From contig NC_063151.1 of NCBI RefSeq assembly GCF_020921035.1, forward strand, positions 34,230,934 through 34,294,933: a DNA stretch of 64,000 nt. The letters are read 5' to 3'. The position numbers were made by a program, and so were the translations under genes. This document shows, one piece after another, positions 17,050-29,875 of this stretch; position 1 is the stretch's first letter; each line of letters opens with the position of its first letter. The notes below the pieces were generated by a model. The model searched no databases. It saw only the letters and a list, made by a program, of their open reading frames with translations, and had not been told where the DNA came from. Source of the stretch: Rhodamnia argentea (Eukaryota > Streptophyta > Magnoliopsida > Myrtales > Myrtaceae).

Positions 17050-18530
17050 AGTTTTTCGAACTTTAGAGTTTGAAAGAAAAAGGAAATTAGGCAAAGACGC
17101 GACTTTCGATTAGTGTGCTGGGCATCATGCTCCCGGCATAATTAATTGCTTCCCCTGTGCAAAAAACGTGCTCAAACGTTGTCCTGTTCTTTTATTTTGC
17201 CATGCATGGAGCTCTATTGTTTAACAAGAAAAGGGGCGAATATATATATTTCTGCAGAACTGAGCAGGGCGTCTTTCATCATTGATTTATGCCAATGATA
17301 TTCAACATTGATGTACGAAATTGGTTTTTTGAGCGACATGATATGTCGCAATTGATATATTCAAAGCCCTTAATATGGGAGCTTGTTACACCGGCACCAA
17401 TCTTGGTTGAGACCTGCAATGCAGGACGGGATTCGACTTTCCTCCGCTCATAAAAACCCAACCATCCACGCCCCGTCCCGGCCGGCATAGCCTTTCGTCT
17501 CCATGGGAAGCTGTCGGTATTAAGATCGGATAACCAAGTGGACGTGGGCGAGATGGGGACTTGTTCTTTGAGCCAGCCAAATTGAATAGGTCTAAGTTAG
17601 CGACCTTCATAAATGGCGGTAGGGAAGGAAAACGTAATTGATCACAACCTCTCGTTCTAGAGGAGGTTGACCGACGACAAACAGACTACGATTGATCCCA
17701 GCCGCCCCGGTTTTCCCCGTCGGCTACCTTGGAGGCTGGGACCGCTCGAAATATGTCGACATGGCCCAACAGACTTAGAAGTCGGATGGATGGAAGAAAG
17801 AGTGCTCCGAGGACAATCGAAATTCCAAGTCCGGGAACGAGTCGTCGCACACCACCATCGAGTCTGCGTCTCACGAATGTTCTGAGAGTGGTGTAGTCTT
17901 CAATTGGAGAAAAGAGCACGATCACAGGGTCATCGTCGGGGTGGACGTAGGCGATGAAGATTTATGGCACCTTATTTTGGATTTAGAGCAATTTCTTTTC
18001 CCATCATCAAGATGCGAAGGGATTTTAGAATCCGCTGCCGAGAATATACCTATGAAACGAAACTGGAAACAAGACCTAGTTGAACGAAGTATCCACGGTC
18101 AAGGTTCATGCATTGACGAAGACAGTCATAACTTTCGAGTTTGACATTATGGAAACTAACAGACAAAAACACAAAATACTTCACACCAAGAAAACTAGAA
18201 AGCGAAAATGAACAATAAGACGGACAATTTCAGCAATTCATGAAAGCACGATCTTTTTTCCTTTTGGAAGATAGAGGAGCGAAATAATCTACAGCAAACA
18301 TCATCATCGTTGCTGTTATGTTCGAGTTTGACATTATGGTTTCTTATACGCGTTTAATAGACAACACACATCAAAGATTTATGGAAAAATAAAATGAGAC
18401 CCTTCCGTTTGTCAAATTTAAAATCTCTTGCTCTTGCTGTACTTGCCGAGAATACAAAAATTGCTTTATTGGCCATGACCTGTTATAAGCTGCCAAATCA
18501 CTCCCAAATAAGGAAAATACATAAAAGAGA
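17050..18530. other. Region between ICDH and GAD; no gene recognised
   Basis: 17380-18150 is GC-richer than its surroundings and has several short open frames, including a plus-strand stretch VIVGVDVGDEDLW near 17928 that vaguely recalls a universal-stress-protein start. None extends into a recognisable domain, so no gene is called. Confidence 0.4.
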
Positions 18531-18534
18531 TAAT

Positions 18535-18843
18535 TGCATGCTACAACTTGTCACGAAAATACGATTGAGTTCTAAAATTTTCAAAAAAATGCAATTAAGT
18601 AAACTTGTCAGAAAGTGCAATCGAGTCCTAAAATTTTTCGAAGTGTGCAATTGAGTTCTTCGGTTAATTGTACTTTTTGAAAGTTTTAGGACTCAATTTG
18701 ACGAAGTTGTAGGGCTTCATTGCAACTTTTGAAAATTTTGGGATTCGATTGCACTTTCATGACAAGTTTAGTTTTAGGACTTGATTGCACTTTTTGAAAA
18801 TTTTAGCACTCAATTGCACTTTCGTGACAAGTTTTAAGACATC
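18535..18843. repeat. Foldback repeat of 'ATTGCACTTTTTGAAAATTTTAG'-type units (family C)
   Basis: About seven diverged copies, first in one orientation (CTTGTCACGAAAATACGATTG...) and then in the other (...CTTTCGTGACAAGTTTTAAG), so the whole can fold on itself. A related copy lies at 33355-33590. Confidence 0.65.
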
Positions 18844-19224
18844 TGGTTTCAGTGCCGTTATCCTTACGTTAAAAAAACAAAAAAAAATTGGTAATGTCCC
18901 ACGCAAATACGCGTACTCACCAGATAGTCAATGACCGATCGGATCCAGTCGTGAACCAGGGGCGGCATTATTCCTCTTTCCTTCTTTCATCTTCCCGATT
19001 CGTCCGTGGGAAATTGCCATAAATAATTTGAAAAACAGAAACTAGATAAAATCATTTGTTTAGTCCGAAAATATCCTATTAAGAATAGAACCGGTCCACT
19101 CACGTTCTCCATTTAAATAAACCAACTTCAACTTCTCCCACAAACCTCAAATTCAATTATTTTCCTCCACGTCTCCCTAAAGCCTTCCCCCTCAAACAAG
19201 GAAGAGAGCTCTTCTCCCATCACC

Positions 19225-22200
19225 ATGGTTCTCTCCAAAACAGCCTCCCACTCCGACGTCTCCATCCACTCGACCTTCGCCTCGCGCTATGTCCGGACCT
19301 CCCTCCCCAGGTGATGAATCCATGCGATCCGACAGCTCGAGCTTTCGTTACCTTCCCCCCCACTTTTTTTTTTTTAATGTCGGTCGTTCGACCCGTGTTC
19401 ATTATGGATCGGATGGATCTTGATCCAGGTTCAAGATGCCGGAGGAGTCGATCCCCAAGGAGGCGGCGTACCAGATCATCAACGACGAACTCATGCTGGA
19501 CGGGAACCCCAGGCTCAACCTGGCGTCGTTCGTCACCACGTGGATGGAGCCCGAGTGCGATAAGCTCATGATGGCCTCCATCAACAAGAACTACGTCGAC
19601 ATGGACGAGTACCCGGTCACCACCGAGTTGCAGGCAAGTCCTTCGAAACACATTCGGTTTTGCACCTCATCATCGTTCCGTTACCATTTCTGCTGCAACT
19701 CTCCGACCGAACTACATAGATCGATTGGAAAAAGAAAAGGAAAACCAAAGAAAGAAAGATTACCTCGCAGATCACGGATTCATGTCGGGAAAAGGACAAC
19801 CCTAAATGTGGACATCGAAGTAGTTGTTAAGCGTGGGTTGCGGTGTTCGCGACGAACCTCTTCGTGGGTTAGATCTGGATTATTCGAATAAAGTTAATCA
19901 GTACAGAAGAGAGATTAGTAAAAACACAAATAATTTATTTAGAGGGAGGATTAAGTATGACGAAGGTTGCTCGATGGATCGGTCTACTCTACAATCGTAC
20001 TTTGATAAAGTTGACCTATACATGACAAACCCTACAAAAAAAAAAAATGTAACTTTGTGGCCAAAATAAAAAATTTGGTTTAATTCTTGAAAACACTACC
20101 TTTATTTTTATTATTTATCATTCCCGAAAAATTCGATTCCTCTCTTAGCTTGTTGGAATGTCTTCTTCCTTTTAGAGCCCGAGCTTAAGTACTAATTTAA
20201 TGACCCTTTTACAACTAATCTAGATCTCGAGATCCATCAACATCCTACATTGCTTCCACAAGTAATATAGTTATCTTGAAGTCTTGAACCGTTAGTTGAT
20301 TTTTCAATTTTCTTGTGGTTAGCCCTAGAGCCGACAGAAAATTAAACACTCAAATTATGTGTAATACGTAATTTTTCGAGCTGAAAATAACGGGTCACGA
20401 TGAAGATTTCTTTTTCTCAGTCGAGGAAAAATAAAAAAGGCTTGGCATATGTGGGATAATCCATACTCTAAGGAGTAATAGAGAGTAATGTTGAAAAGGA
20501 AAATAAAGTACATGTTCCCCCAAATCCAATTGGACCTTGAGAAGACAGTAAAAATAAGAAAAGAAGGAACAAGCATAAAGTGTAGCATACCATTTTCCCT
20601 GTGCTTACAGCTATTGGGATTTTTTACAAATAAAATATGTAAGGAAGGAGTGGGTCCCAAGTGATGATTTAAAATAGGAAACATCTTGAAGTCAAGAATA
20701 AAAAAAGAGAGGATAGATTGAAAGACTGACTGGTAAGTATACAAAGAAGGCACTTTCTATCATTCTATTCATTTCCTTTCATGTTGCGTTTGGCCATTTG
20801 AATAAAAATTAGATTATATATAATGCAAAAGAATAATTGAGGGTCGAGGTCTGTTGTGATGATCCGCCTTCGCGACCTAAAGTCGAAAGTCCAGATCGAG
20901 ACCCGGACTCAACCGATCAATTGCAACCACCGATGTAGTTTGGTCACTTGTGACGTAACTATTGTCATCTCCTAAGGCTTCTGTCATTTTGTCATCTTTA
21001 AAAATATTTTAAAACGTTTTATCCCATACAAACGAGATAATTTTATCTCACTCCTGGTGTTTGGATAAGTGATCCATAGTATTATTCGAACACATTCGAG
21101 ATTTATCTCGGTGTAGATGCACCTCCGAACACCAAATATAATAACATTCATTCTATCCAACTCTTCATCTATGCCAATAACATATCCAAGCTATAATTTA
21201 TTCGTGAAACTACTACATAAACATCGTGTCGAAACTTAGACGAAACACTTCTTAAGATCTAATAAACATAGTTTACGGTCGTTCTTGTCCCCTTGAAACT
21301 CTTTTAGGCATCGTTGTCTCAATATGGGAGTGGCGCACGGCACCAAAAAGGACAAAGGAATAAATATGAAAATCACGTAGGATATTGTTCCCCCACCCCC
21401 ACCCCAAAAAAAAAAGATAAAAAGCATTCCCGGATCAGCGGCTAGGAAATCGACACGTGGACATGGCCCATTTACCATATGTGGCTTTGAAAGGTGGGTG
21501 AGTACTGGCGATGGCCAATATTTCTGACCGAATATAGGAAAGAAACACCAAAATGGGCTCCGATAACTACGGATCATCCCGGCCCACATGGGTCTCAATT
21601 AGTCAATTCTAACATGGTCCCACAAAGTTTCTTTTTTCTTTTTTTATGATTATTTATAGGGTCCACAAAATTAGATAGACATCAATTGACGCCTTTAGTA
21701 CCTCCAATCTTATGCATCATTTATGCTCCGGGTCATCAATCCGAATTCTAGTGCGTGTTTTGATTTTGCGGTTACTTTATGAAAAGCGATTTGCTTAGCC
21801 CGCGTCATTAGAAGAGTAAATTATCGACTGAAAAAGGTGATTTGATTTATCTTTAATTAGCAAGTAAAAGACAGAATTAACGAACCATTTTGACATGACA
21901 ATCGAACCTGTTGAACAGTTTCTATCGTACCATAATTGTCGTTGACGTGCAAGAAGGAGCGGTTGGGAAATTTCCTCGTTGCTTTCGATTGATTCCTCCC
22001 TTCCTCCCTTCCTCTTTTCAATTCATTGCGTGAGAAGAGAAGACTCTTGTGTCTACATACATCAATCGTACTTTATTTTCTTTTTCCTTACGTGACGATT
22101 ATTTTAATTATTTGCTTGCCAATGATCGTGAATTCTCTTTTTCTTCTATGACAATTTCAAATGAGAACACTAGTCTACTGTTAAATAAAAGTCTCATGTT

Positions 22201-25089
22201 GGGACAAACTTCTAGCCAATCACTAGCAGCCGCGTGTCCCCACTCTGTGCGGTCGAACTTAATGTCATTCATTAGAAGTCTTGATGAATTGGGTCCACAG
22301 CTTTCAGCGGGGCTTGTTCACTTGTGCATTTTAATAATATCTTTATACGCCTTGAGATTAGGTTCAATCGTTTATTAATTGCATAAAATCACTAGGGAAT
22401 CCGACGTCCACGTAACGTCAGATACTTCAAAATCATGATAGCTAAGAATTCAGAACCTGGAATCAGAGCGCGACTCGTGCCACTGCGATAGAGACTCGAC
22501 AAAATTACAATTCCTAAATGGCGGAGGAAAATTTGTGTAGAGAAAATTCTAGAAACTTTAGGGTTTCTCCTAGATTAAGAGGCTCGGCTGTCACAATAGT
22601 GATCGATTGGACATATGCTTTGACTTTGACAAATCTAGAAATCCCTTATTTTCCACGGTTACTAGGCCAGAGACGTGGCATTGATTTATCCGTTATAAAT
22701 CTAGCCAGATGCATCGTGAGTTGCTTTTGACTTTTGGATTTATTTGGTCTTACGATTGGATGGAACCCCGACAGCCTCCTCGGACTAATCTTCCTCGGTA
22801 GATCGCAATTGACGTTTTTGCAGACAAATCGGCCATGATTTGCGCACTAGCTTTCAACTAAATCTTCAATGCTAGAACGTCAATTTTGCAAATATTTACG
22901 AACTACGACGGTGAATACCGCACTTATAGCATCAATAATCCAGAGAAAAGAGTGTCACTGATTGAGTTAGCGCGCGGTGAAATAAATAAATTGGGGTAGG
23001 AGGGTGCCACGTGACATGCTCGTTTGCATCCTTTCGACCCCGTGTGTCATTGTATATTCTGGTATCTACATTCGCTTGTATCGCTTATTAAAATTAATTG
23101 ATAATTGAAGATGTGAAGCGTGACTTCTAAAAATTTGTATATTCTAGTAACTATACTTGCTTGTATTACTTGTTAAAATTGGTTGAAAATTGATGGTGTC
23201 AAGTGCGACTTCTCAAAAAAAAAAAAAAATGAAGATGCGAAATGAGTACCTCAATGTATATCGCCGTTATAGTTTCCGTATTAATTTTTCTTTGGACATG
23301 ATTTATAGTGTTCTTATTGAATGCAGAATCGGTGCGTGAACATGATAGCCCATCTCTTCAACGCGCCCCTCGGGGATTCGGACACCGCAGTCGGAGTAGG
23401 CACGGTGGGCTCGTCGGAGGCGATCATGTTGGCGGGGCTCGCTTTCAAGAGAAAGTGGCAGAACAAGAGGAAAGCTGAGGGCAAACCCTACGACAAGCCC
23501 AACATCGTCACCGGTGCTAATGTTCAGGTAATATTCATTGCTACATGTCTCGTGACCTCTATGTTGTGGCACCATAGGTATTAATTAGTTCATAATCCAA
23601 ACTAAGAAAATAGTTAAGTCAATGTATGCAGAAACAATCTCCTAGCCTTGTCGATACTTAGAAAGTTGATTTTCCTCGAAACTTGAAAATAATAAGAAGC
23701 GAAACTCGCGGTTTAGATCAATCGGCCAGAGATTCAGTGCGACGACGAGGGGGAAAAATATACATAGTCGTTCTAGTATCCTAACTCGTCACAAACTAAC
23801 AATGTGAAGGTATGCTGGGAGAAATTCGCGCGGTACTTTGAAGTGGAGCTGAAGGAGGTGAAGCTTAGGGACGGGTACTACGTGATGGACCCTGCCAAGG
23901 CCGTCGAGATGGTCGACGAGAACACCATCTGCGTCGCCGCCATCCTCGGTTCCACCCTCAATGGCGAGTTCGAGGACGTCAAGCTCTTGAACGACCTCCT
24001 GACCGAAAAGAACAAGCAAACTGGGTAAAAAGACGTGTCTTGCGAAGAGCTCATTCTGGTGCCAAATTGCGTTTTGTTTTGCAAGTCCGAGAGCTAAATT
24101 TCGTTGTTCTGAATTCGGCAGATGGGACACTCCGATTCATGTGGACGCAGCCAGTGGAGGGTTCATTGCTCCGTTCTTGTACCCGGAGCTCGAGTGGGAT
24201 TTCAGGTTGCCATTGGTGAAGAGCATCAACGTGAGCGGGCACAAGTATGGGCTGGTCTACGCAGGGATTGGGTGGGTCATCTGGAGAAGCAAAGAGGACT
24301 TGCCTGAAGAGCTCATTTTCCACATCAATTATCTCGGGGCTGATCAACCCACCTTCACCCTCAATTTCTCCAAGGGTACTTCGGTTTCCCCTTCCCTTTT
24401 TCACCTTCCGAATTCATGGAGAATCGTAGATTGTGCTTATACACTGTGATTTGATCTGAAAACCAAAAAAATTGCAGGTTCAAGTCAAGTCATTGCTCAG
24501 TACTACCAGCTCATTCGGTTGGGATATGAGGTAAGTTGGCAGGAGGACTAGCGCTAGCTTGGAGATGTTATTGAAGGTGGGTCACAGTATTGTCGATTGA
24601 CATGGTTGTTTGACTCGCCAGGGTTACAGGAATATCATGGAGAACTGTAGGGAGAACGCCATGGTGCTGAAGGAAGGATTGGAGAAGTCGGGGCGCTTCA
24701 ACATCATCTCCAAGGACGAGGGCGTGCCCCTCGTCGCCTTCTCCCTCAAGGACAACAGCCGCCACGACGAGTTCGAGGTCTCCGACATGCTGAGGCGCTT
24801 CGGGTGGATCGTGCCCGCCTACACGATGCCCCCCGACGCGCAGCACGTGACGGTGCTGCGCGTGGTGATAAGGGAGGACTTCTCCCGCACCCTTGCGGAG
24901 CGCCTCGTCATCGACATCGAGAAGGTCCTGCACGATCTTGATGCGCTCCCTGCCAAGATCGCTCAGAAGGTGGCGATCGAGGAGAGCGCCAAGAACGGAG
25001 CCGTCGATACCAGGAAGATCCAGCTGGAGATCACCACTGCGTGGAGGAAGTTCGTGATGGAAAAGAAGAAGATGAACGGCGTCTGTTAG
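19225..25089 (+). CDS. GAD: Glutamate decarboxylase, calmodulin-binding plant type
   Basis: PLP enzyme turning glutamate into GABA and CO2 in the cytosol. Seven exons: 19225-19310, 19429-19633, 23327-23527, 23810-24024, 24122-24375, 24478-24530, 24622-25089. They sum to 1482 nt, 493 residues, close to the family's usual 500. The N-terminus [11 protein letters not shown], then [45 protein letters not shown] (cofactor phosphate region), [10 protein letters not shown], and SGHKYG with the PLP-binding lysine are all present. The C-terminus [19 protein letters not shown] keeps the tryptophan and lysine cluster of the calmodulin-binding helix, so activation by Ca2+/calmodulin is expected. All introns are GT-AG except intron 2, which begins GC and is 3.7 kb. 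A broken second copy lies at 48446-49270. Confidence 0.97.
19634..23326 (+). other. GAD intron 2: 3.7-kb GC-AG intron
   Basis: The exon ends TTGCAG and the intron begins GCAAGT, the typical strong GC donor. It ends ATGCAG before AATCGGTGCGTG. No alternative in-frame GT fits the conserved TELQ-NRCVNM junction. The interior holds AT-rich sequence, a C-rich run near 21390-21410 and MITE-like words (GTTTGG, GAACACC) at 20800-21140, with no gene of its own recognised. Confidence 0.88.
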
Positions 25090-25379
25090 AATCAAGTGTG
25101 CTGAGATGGTGATTCTTCTTAGTTCTTCTTGCCGTTAGGCATCGGTTATTTCAGCTTTTGAGTGAGTGTGCTCGGCTTGTGTAAGAGAACATATTAGTGT
25201 GCCTCCTCAATATCAAAGCCTGTAATTTTTATTGGGATATTTGACCTGTTGTACCTCCTAGACAATCTCAGTATTCCTGGTTTTGCCCAAGTTTGATTCG
25301 GAGATTCGCCTCGTGTCATCGAATGCATGTGAAGCAAAATTGGGAAAGATTTCGGAGTAGATAATGGACTCAACTCTTT

Positions 25380-25945
25380 CTTTTGTTTCCTTTCTGTGTA
25401 ATACGAGGAGCATAACGGCAAAACTCACTGCACAGAACCAAGTTTTCTGAAGTACAAAGCAAAGTTTTTCATGGTGGATCATCATTACAAGAGCAACTTC
25501 TTCAAGCATGGTAAGAGGAGACAAATAGCGGGCCTTTCAGAATTTGGAAGATGATGGTCCCCTGACCACAGTGACCGGGCATGGTGCGCTTGTCGCTTCA
25601 TAATCGCCGACAGTGCCGAGCAAAACCCTGCACAAAACGACAAGAAGAAGAAGAAGGAATTATAAGAAAATAGAAGCGATGATTCCTGACAGGAGGAGCC
25701 CGACTATAAAGATTAATCGTTGTTTATCCTATCTAAATGCCATCGATTAGACAGGTGGAGCGTGATTATAATCCCTGTCAAAGTTGAACCTTTTTCTTTT
25801 CGTAGCCACCGAGAGTGTTAGAGTGAATCAGCAAAGTGGATTGACAAACATGTGTATTTGCCTAAAGTAAGCTTGATCAATCATGTTACCTTTTGATACT
25901 GCCCATGCCTCTGCTCCCGACGACGAGTGAATCTAGTTCGCACCT
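25380..25945 (-). pseudogene. 3' fragment of a universal stress protein gene (copy 1)
   Basis: Closely matches 49430-49960, the end of the intact USP gene. The last exon is open (25627-25537: [21 protein letters not shown]...SSSKF, stop). The preceding exon survives only as its 3' piece (about 25935-25890). Homology ends at about 25945, after the shared CGAGTGAATC, so the first two exons and the start are missing. It cannot make the ATP-binding fold. Confidence 0.85.
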
Positions 25946-26086
25946 CTCTCTCTCTCTCAATCCGTCCCTCCCCGCAACTTCCATGGCCACCGCACCTTCA
26001 ACTTCGCCTCCACTAGCGCCTGCATTCCCCAACCGCAGTAACTCTCCGACTGCCTCCATGTGGGGATTGGGATTCTCCTTAATTAG

Positions 26087-26609
26087 TTGGGTGAATCAAA
26101 GCATAAGTCAAAAGATCAAATGGTGATTGATCTTGCCTTGCGGACAAAGACACTCTTCTGGAGTAGCATTTTTCTTGGATCGGCATCAATTGGTATCCTT
26201 GGATTTGCGTTTGTAAGGTTTGTAGCTATCAACCAAGTAATGTAATCCGTATTCTATATCCTGTTGACTTGATAATCTTTGACTTTATTGGACTTATGCT
26301 GGATGCTCTTTAATCAGAAATTGGAATAGATGGAAAGAGTGGAGGCAGCCTAGACGGGATGAGCAGCTGCAGCAGAGTCGTGCTGCAGCCAACGAACCCA
26401 ACGCTCGCATTGCAGAGGATGAAGCGGAAGATGTACCAGAAGGACAGTTATGTGTAATTTGTCTAATGAGGAGGAGGAGATCCGCTTTTGTTCCATGCGG
26501 TCATCTTGTGTGTTGTCCGCGATGCGCAATATCCGTACGGGAGGTTTCACCAAAATGCCCTGTTTGTAGGCAGCCAATCTTCAATTCACTCCGCATCTAT
26601 GTATCTTGA
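26087..26609 (+). pseudogene. 3' part of an SP1/SPL2-like (MUL1-type) RING E3 ligase gene
   Basis: Two exons in frame (26087-26217 and 26318-26609) encode DQMVIDLALRTKTLFW, a hydrophobic membrane segment (SSIFLGSASIGILGFAFV), a basic NWNRWKEWRQ linker and a C-terminal C3HC4 RING (LCVIC, PCGHLVCC, KCPVC, then IRSL-like end IFNSLRIYVS). This matches the end of plant SPL2/SP1 organelle outer-membrane ubiquitin ligases. The upstream BAM/GIDE-like part is absent; directly upstream is a CT-rich tract and an ATG frame (MATAPSTSPP, 25981) that leaves frame before the membrane segment unless spliced. The retained part has no stop, so a truncated or chimeric transcript is possible. Confidence 0.72.
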
Positions 26610-26839
26610 CTATAATAGTGAATCTGCTTCTGTTAGTCAAAGTGTCGGAAGACAAAATTATTAGCTTTTCTTCCTTAAATTATGAGAGCATGCCCATTCT
26701 TTCACGAAGAGATCACGGTAAACTAGTGATTATTTCTCGTGTAAATGAGTAATGATGCTGTATTGGTCTCTCCTACCATGAGTACGGTGTTGTTCTGTAA
26801 ATTGAACCTTGTTAATTCTTTTGACATTTACTACTACGT

Positions 26840-27800
26840 TGTTGGAGAAATTTTTTGTAAAATATTTTGATGATTTTCAACTATCTTTTGGTATTTGATT
26901 TATCTCTGGTGTGCAAATTTTTGTTATATATGGCTAAGGATCACGTGATGACTATTGGATAAAGATCGCCTATTGTCCGAGGTGTTTTTATGAAAATATC
27001 CGCTAAGCACAACGAACGATCCGGTCACCGATTATTGATATCGAAGCTTGAAAGATTCGGTCTGCGGAGTTGTTTAACGTCCAAACGTGTGGATGTTTGT
27101 GAAAGAAAGGCTAAAATAGTCGTTACCTGTTGGGGTCTTGCAGAAATCTGTCAGCGCTGAACAGTAGCTTAGCCCTTATTTTTGGGAAGTCCAGTCTGAA
27201 TTTGAGAAAAAGTTGCTCAGCATGAGGACAAGATGTGCTGTCAATCTCCAATGGCTCTTTTGCTTCTTCAAGGTTACTCAAAAGGCTAGAATGCTGAGGC
27301 TTATAAAAGGAGGAAGTAGTGAAGGCGAAGAGATATTGAACAGATTGAATATCTGAAGTTACTCTAGAATTTATTCTAGTTGAAAAGCTTAACTGTGAAA
27401 GATATGGGTTGAAAAGCTTAACTGTGAAAGATCTGGTGATCTGTTATTGCCTTAAAATCGTGCAAAATCAAGTGTTGTGAGTAGTGAAACTGTATCAAAA
27501 TAGTGTGATCTATCCCATGATATTGTTTGTAATTTGTGAGATAGTTTACTAGTGCATTTCAACCCGTTTTGTAGCTATTAGTGGTGTGTAGTGGACTTAG
27601 GCTTGGTATATAAGCCAAACTACTATATATCTGGTGTGTCAATTTTTTCTAAAGCTCTATTCTGTTTTGCATATATACGTAGATACTATTTCGAAAAACA
27701 TTTTTCATCCGATCTTTTTCATATCATCTTCGATTTTCCGCATTGATTGAAAAAATTTCGAAACAACTTATTCGCCTAAGTTGCATAGTTAGCCCTAACA
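26840..27800 (+). mobile_element. Probable solo LTR, Copia-like
   Basis: Begins TGTTGGAG and ends CCCTAACA (TG...CA with matching inverted tips). Inside are a TATA box (CTTATAAAAGG near 27300) and a twofold 29-bp repeat of GTTGAAAAGCTTAACTGTG at 27379 and 27408. No coding domain adjoins it. No target duplication was found, so it is old or the ends are slightly off. Confidence 0.45.
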
Positions 27801-29243
27801 AAGACAAATCAGGAGGATGCAATTCATGCACATCCTGATGGCAGGCAGACCAATTGCCTTTTCTTTTTCTGCCTGTGAAGCCAAAGCGAATGAAAGATAA
27901 AATTATGGTGGCACGCCCAGGAAGCTTGTGCAGCTGTTCGACCGAAAGATGCCGGTAGGTAGGAGACGACCGTCGATAACGAACAGAAGAAAGAGTGACT
28001 TTGTGCTGGATTCCTCGACGTAGGGACGAAATGAGAGTACCTGGCCTATAGCCGACATATAGAGAAAATGGGGATCTGTGTTACCAGGAGAACTCATCAC
28101 TAGAAAAGTGATTTCTTCTGAAGTGAATTCACATCAAGTAGAAAATCAACTAGAAATGCTCATTTTAAATCCCCGCTGTAAGGATGACTTAGAATCAACT
28201 CCCCGTTGCAGGGTTGGCAATATCTCAAATCCCCAGCAGTGCTTTCACTTTGATTCCAATCCATCTGTCGTTTTTTCTCAGATGACTAGCGTGCTATTTC
28301 ATGAGTCTTCCGATCGCGATGTTGTTTGTGAATTGTGCAGCTTCCTGGGATTGCAAAGTCGTGCACGAGGGAAATGGCTGTAGCTTCTGGATGGATTCAC
28401 TTGCTGGCCGTAGATCTCTTTGCTTGCTGTTCTGTCCCATTGGAATGGCCACTCATTTCGTCAAGGCAGCACTGACCAAGGAACTAGCGAGTGATTAAGC
28501 AATTCATTTATTAACCAACCAATGGAAACAAGCAAGAAATAAAAGCTTTGAACGGAATGACTTCATTTGGTGAACCATTGAAATTTCATCTTCATTCTCT
28601 TTGCCGACACTATCGTTCTTGTTGTCTCCAACACTATCACTCTTGTGTGGGGATGGTGTCAAGGATTTCTTCCTTTCACTGTACCCTGAACTTCCTCCAA
28701 ACCTCCTTGACCAGGGCAATGAGGTCGAGCATGTCTAGTGGGGTTGAGGTGCTGATGATTATGAAGAAGTTCGCAAGTTTTGAGGGAACTATTGCCCCTC
28801 CCACTCTGTAACCTCTCGAGCCAGCTTCTTCAACCAAAGTTGCGGTTGCGACTCCTGAGTTAGGGGGTTAAAGAAAGACCCGAGCTGGGGCTTCTTTTGC
28901 CTATTGGCTGCGAGTTCTCCTGTGTGCGAAACACAGGGACAGGGTTAGAATCGCTCGTCGGAAATGATAGTCACTGCGATATCGATTGGAATGACTTTTT
29001 TTTTTTTTTAATCGAACGATCAGAATGACCGAAAGGTTCGCAGTTAGTTAACTAGACTAATTTTGAAAAGCCAAAACACATAGCTTTTCTACATAAGAAG
29101 GTTTTGCCTATAATTCAAGCTCCTCGAGCTCCAAGGAGGCGAGCAATGACTTACTTGATGCAAAAAAAAATAATAATAAATACATAAAAGAAACCTAATT
29201 CAACTTTTAACATCATTGTTCATCTTCTTCGCCAGTCACATTC
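27801..29243. other. No gene recognised
   Basis: Open frames at 27903-28100 (-), 28078-28383 (+) and 28504-28719 (-) were read. A minus-strand stretch near 28690-28790 reads STSTPLDMLDLIALVKEVWRKFRVQ, which looks protein-like but has a stop right after and no identifiable partner. It may be remains of a gene. Confidence 0.35.
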
Positions 29244-29251
29244 TTGCCGAC

Positions 29252-29875
29252 TAGGGGTGAGCGATTCCAAGTTTCTTACAAGTTCCACTTGGAACCTAGA
29301 ACCTACTCGTCAGAACGGGTTTCTCATTTTTTGGAACATGGAACCTACCCGTCATACCTTGGAACCCGGAACTTACCCAGTCACGGGTTCTAGGGTCTAT
29401 TCCAGGGTATCCGAGAACCTATCAATTTCTTTTATTTTCTTTTATTTTTTCATTTTTAGTTAAGCAAAATGAAAGTGAACGCTACAACATTTAAGAGAAA
29501 GTAGAGGTGAGTGATTTTAGGCTACATACAAGTTACATTTAGAACCCGAAACCAATCTATTAGAACACATTTATCATTTTTTGAAACCTAAAACATAAAA
29601 AATTGTTTGGCTCCAAATTATACACTCATCATCGGATACCATATAACATCGTATGATTGTGCAAAAATATATACCAAGAAAAATATAAAAATTTATTCCA
29701 AGTTCCGGGTTCCAAGTTCTAGGTAATAGAACTTGGAACCTATCCGTTGGAACGGGTTCTTCAATTTTTGGAATCTGGAACCTACCATGTATACCTTAGA
29801 ACCCGGAACCAGAGCGGATCCTACGGGTTCCGGTTCCAGGTTTTCGGTTCTATCCTGGAACCATGCTCACCCCTA
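29252..29875. mobile_element. Non-autonomous hAT-type MITE, 624 bp, with perfect 8-bp target duplication
   Basis: Begins TAGGGGTGAGCG and ends TGCTCACCCCTA, an 11-bp inverted repeat tip of classic hAT form. Flanked on both sides by TTGCCGAC (29244-29251 and 29876-29883), an exact 8-bp duplication. The interior is made of repeated GGAACC/GGTTCC words and encodes nothing. It is related to 6307-6864 and to the degenerate pieces at 3705 and 7170. Confidence 0.93.

Noticed and set aside
17917-18144. Possible universal stress protein start (VIVGVDVGDEDLW)
   Set aside because: Only about a dozen residues fit, and no later USP motif (GxxG nucleotide loop) follows in any frame.
20780-21160. Possible Tourist/PIF-type MITE in GAD intron 2
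   Set aside because: GCGTTTGGCCATTT and CGAACACCAAAT suggest ends, but arms do not pair well and no TAA/TTA duplication was confirmed.
21236-21598. 120-residue minus-strand open frame in GAD intron 2
   Set aside because: Contains a poly-glycine stretch from a C/A-rich run and matches no family; likely chance.
27903-28811. Possible remains of an unknown protein gene
   Set aside because: One protein-like stretch (near 28700) ends at a stop; other frames do not join it and no family was recognised.
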